From: an uncultured Clostridia bacterium
GTDB taxonomy: Bacteria; Bacillota; Clostridia; Christensenellales; DUVY01
NCBI GenBank assembly: GCA_937895465.1
Contig: CALAYY010000196.1
Span: 1-7,160 of the forward strand
Reading direction: 5' to 3'
Length of the DNA: 7,160 nt
Numbering within the stretch: position 1 is the first letter of the stretch; every line of letters starts with the position of its first letter. Shown piece by piece: positions 5,992-7,160 of this stretch. A program made the position numbers and the translations under genes. Below the pieces are notes generated by a model. It made no database searches and was not told the DNA's origin. It saw only the letters and a list, made by a program, of their open reading frames with translations.

Positions 5992-6012
5992 TAACGTTTT
6001 TTATCTTATATC

Positions 6013-6043
6013 AAAAGCGAAAGATTGATGTTTTTCGCTTTTT
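6013..6043 (+). terminator. intrinsic terminator after the sugar operon
   Basis: AAAAGCGAAA (6013-6022) pairs with TTTCGCTTTT (6033-6042) around a ten-base loop, and the descending arm runs into a T-tract. It lies 113 nt after the last dehydrogenase stop and would end the four-gene operon transcript. Between 5901 and 6219 (319 bp) I see only the doubtful small ORF, this terminator, a 21-bp near-palindrome and the SOD promoter region. Confidence 0.8.
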
Positions 6044-6113
6044 GCATTTCTATCGGTATATTTAATCATTTTTATTTAATTTTTAATATATATAATTTCT
6101 ATGCGTATTTTTC

Positions 6114-6134
6114 TTTCGTGCAATTATCACGAAA
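6114..6134. repeat. 21-bp near-palindrome upstream of SOD gene
   Basis: TTTCGTG (6114-6120) and CACGAAA (6128-6134) are perfect inverted 7-mers separated by seven bases with an AATT core. It lies about 85-105 nt upstream of the SOD start, just ahead of the candidate promoter. It could be a regulator binding site or a small hairpin; the following TTTCTT is a poor terminator tract. Confidence 0.45.
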
Positions 6135-6149
6135 TTTCTTATTATTGCC

Positions 6150-6179
6150 TTGATAGAATTAACATGAATATGCTAGACT
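6150..6179 (+). promoter_or_regulatory. possible SOD promoter
   Basis: TTGATA (6150-6155, 5 of 6 to the -35 consensus) is followed after 18 bp by TAGACT (6174-6179, 4 of 6 to the -10). An alternative is TTGCCT (6145-6150) with TATGCT (6169-6174), also 18 bp apart. Either would give a leader of about 35-45 nt before the AAAGGAG Shine-Dalgarno at 6206-6212. Confidence 0.35.
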
Positions 6180-6219
6180 GCATTTAAATAAAATAATAAA
6201 GTTTTAAAGGAGTTTAAAA

Positions 6220-6837
6220 ATGTTTGAACAAGTAAAACTAAAATATAATTTTAATGAATTAGAGCCTTATATTGACGAATTGACAATGATTACTCATTAC
6301 ACCAAGCACCATGCAGCGTATACTAATAATTTTAATGCTGCTGTAGAAAAAGCTAATTTAACAGGAAAGTCAACTGAAGAAATTTTGGCTAATCTTGATA
6401 TGGTGAAAGATGAAGGTCTAAAGGCACAGTTGAAAAACAATGGCGGCGGTTATTATAATCATAATCTATATTTTGCTACAATGGCGCCTAACGGAAAACA
6501 CGCACCTGAGGGCAAGCTTGGAGATAAGATAGTTTCAACTTTTGGAAGTTTTGAAGTGTTAAAAGAAAAACTAAGTCAAGCCGCATCAACAAGATTTGGT
6601 TCAGGCTGGGCATGGCTTTCAGTTGATAAAAAAGGCAATTTACAAGTTACATCCTCTTCAAATCAAGATAACCCTATCACTGAATCAAAAGGTGAATGGA
6701 TGCCGATTGTAGGAATAGATGTTTGGGAACATGCATATTATCTAAAATATAAAAATCTTAGGGGAGATTATATAAAAGAACTTTTTAATGTAATTGACTG
6801 GAACGAAGTTGAAAAACTATATAATAAAGCCTTATAA
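6220..6837 (+). CDS. superoxide dismutase, Fe/Mn family (Mn-type signature)
   Basis: This cytosolic enzyme (no signal peptide) converts superoxide to oxygen and hydrogen peroxide. The 205 residues match full family length, with an N-terminal helical hairpin and C-terminal alpha/beta domain. Metal ligands are H26 (MITHYTKHH), H81 (YYNHNLYF), and D167 and H171 in DVWEHAYY (167-174). H30 and Y34 are the gateway residues. The second-shell glutamine lies in NQD (148-150, Q149), with GGG at 75-77, the arrangement typical of Mn enzymes; Fe enzymes usually carry the glutamine in the NH helix instead. Manganese or cambialistic use is therefore likely but not proven. The position after GGG is Tyr where many MnSODs have His. 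AAAGGAG at 6206-6212 supports the start. It is monocistronic, between two intrinsic terminators. The gene would be called sodA if manganese use were confirmed. Confidence 0.95.
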   Translation: MFEQVKLKYNFNELEPYIDELTMITHYTKHHAAYTNNFNAAVEKANLTGKSTEEILANLDMVKDEGLKAQLKNNGGGYYNHNLYFATMAPNGKHAPEGKLGDKIVSTFGSFEVLKEKLSQAASTRFGSGWAWLSVDKKGNLQVTSSSNQDNPITESKGEWMPIVGIDVWEHAYYLKYKNLRGDYIKELFNVIDWNEVEKLYNKAL

Positions 6838-6867
6838 TAAGACAGTATCATAAATTTCTTTCTAAAC

Positions 6868-6900
6868 AAAAAGCCTTAAAATCATTTTTTAAGGCTTTTT
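6868..6900 (+). terminator. intrinsic terminator of the SOD gene
   Basis: A perfect 14-bp stem joins 6868-6881 (AAAAAGCCTTAAAA) with 6887-6900 (TTTTAAGGCTTTTT) around the loop TCATT. The A-flank and T-flank make it an efficient intrinsic terminator, potentially on both strands. It starts 31 nt after the SOD stop. Confidence 0.9.
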
Positions 6901-6943
6901 GCATTCTCTAATCATTTTTTAATCTAATATACAATTAATTTTC

Positions 6944-6973
6944 TTGCTATAAAATCAATATTAATGATATTAT
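6944..6973 (+). promoter_or_regulatory. promoter of the ABC-transporter gene (extended -10)
   Basis: TTGCTA (6944-6949) and TATTAT (6968-6973, 5 of 6) are 18 bp apart, with TGA directly before the -10 forming an extended -10 element. Transcription would start near 6980, inside the inverted repeat at 6973-6987, and the leader would include the GGAGGA ribosome-binding site at 7002-7007. Confidence 0.45.
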
Positions 6974-6987
6974 TATTATGATAATAA
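6973..6987. promoter_or_regulatory. 15-bp 7-1-7 inverted repeat, PerR/Fur-box-like
   Basis: TTATTAT-G-ATAATAA is a perfect 7-1-7 inverted repeat. It matches 12 of 14 informative positions of the Bacillus PerR box (TTATAAT-N-ATTATAA) and 10 of 14 of the Fur box (TGATAAT-N-ATTATCA). It abuts the -10 element and covers the expected start point, an ideal place for repression. No regulator gene of this family is in the window, and the low complexity of the bases keeps confidence moderate. Confidence 0.4.
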
Positions 6988-7011
6988 AATGCGTTTCTAA
7001 TGGAGGATTAT

Positions 7012-7160
7012 ATGCTCAAGATATTTTCGGTAAGCAAATCTTATGCAAAAAGCACATATAAGGCAGTTGACGAGCTTACACTTAATGTGAAAAAAGGCGT
7101 AATATATGGTTTTATCGGACCTAATGGCGCAGGAAAAACAGCTACTATCAAAATGTTAAC
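7012..7160 (+). CDS. ABC transporter ATP-binding protein, N-terminal fragment
   Basis: The gene runs off the window after 49 codons. The fragment has the start of an ABC nucleotide-binding domain: a first strand MLKIFSVSKSY, an A-loop-like Tyr at 11 or 16, the stretch AVDELTLNVKKGVIYGFIGP, and a perfect Walker A motif GPNGAGKT (36-43, bases 7117-7140) followed by TATIKML. The AVDELTLNVKKGVIYGFIGPNGAGK style suits exporter-type (ABC-2, CcmA/NatA-like) ATPases more than sugar importers, but the substrate cannot be told. GGAGG at 7002-7006, 5 nt before ATG, supports the start. A promoter and a Fur-family-like palindrome lie directly upstream, so the gene may be regulated by metal or oxidative stress. 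Confidence 0.85.
   Translation, partial: MLKIFSVSKSYAKSTYKAVDELTLNVKKGVIYGFIGPNGAGKTATIKML

Noticed and set aside
1..7160. CRISPR array, insertion sequence, toxin-antitoxin or phage-defence system
   Set aside because: I saw no regularly spaced repeats, terminal inverted repeats with a transposase, or nuclease/antitoxin-like gene pairs. All sizeable real genes are assigned to metabolic, regulatory, stress or transport families.

Overview
The window is AT-rich (roughly two thirds A+T by eye) and appears to be a chromosomal segment of a low-GC Gram-positive bacterium, most likely an uncultured or gut-type member of the Clostridia (Bacillota). The evidence for this is that all five tRNA genes encode their CCA end, Shine-Dalgarno sequences are strong AGGAG/GGAGG types, terminators are A/T-flanked intrinsic hairpins, and the proteins have typical low-GC Firmicutes composition. 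Species cannot be named from the sequence alone.

Layout. Bases 5-483 are a tandem tRNA array on the + strand (Lys-TTT, Leu-TAG, Gly-GCC, Cys-GCA, Leu-TAA) closed by a long hairpin terminator at 486-524. Next comes a small metal-dependent cupin-like protein of the YhcH/YjgK/YiaL family (573-1025, +). It converges on an AraC-family regulator (1100-1900, -). A ~105-bp divergent control region (1901-2005) separates this regulator from a four-gene + strand operon: a Gfo/Idh/MocA oxidoreductase (2006-3064), a sugar phosphate isomerase/epimerase-type TIM barrel (3088-4053), a second, shorter TIM barrel of the same superfamily (4056-4787), and a second Gfo/Idh/MocA oxidoreductase (4821-5900). The operon is followed by ~100 bp holding a possible 24-codon ORF and then an intrinsic terminator (6013-6043). 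A monocistronic Fe/Mn-family superoxide dismutase with Mn-type signatures (6220-6837) has its own 14-bp-stem terminator (6868-6900). The window ends inside an ABC-transporter ATPase gene (from 7012), whose promoter region carries a 15-bp 7-1-7 inverted repeat resembling a Fur-family (PerR-like) operator.

How the genes may work together. The two NAD(P)-dependent dehydrogenases and two metal-dependent isomerase/epimerase barrels form an AraC-controlled carbohydrate cassette. The pairing is consistent with oxidising a sugar or cyclitol hydroxyl to a ketone, epimerising or eliminating next to the ketone, and reducing it again. The E. coli YcjS/YcjR/YcjQ and the inositol (Iol) pathways follow this chemistry. 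YhcH-family proteins act as sugar anomerases in the one well-studied case, so the convergent yhcH-like gene may serve the same sugar. No transporter, kinase or glycosidase for the sugar is in the window, so the substrate is unknown. The SOD and the PerR-like site suggest an oxidative-stress or metal-responsive neighbourhood at the right-hand end, unrelated to the sugar cassette.
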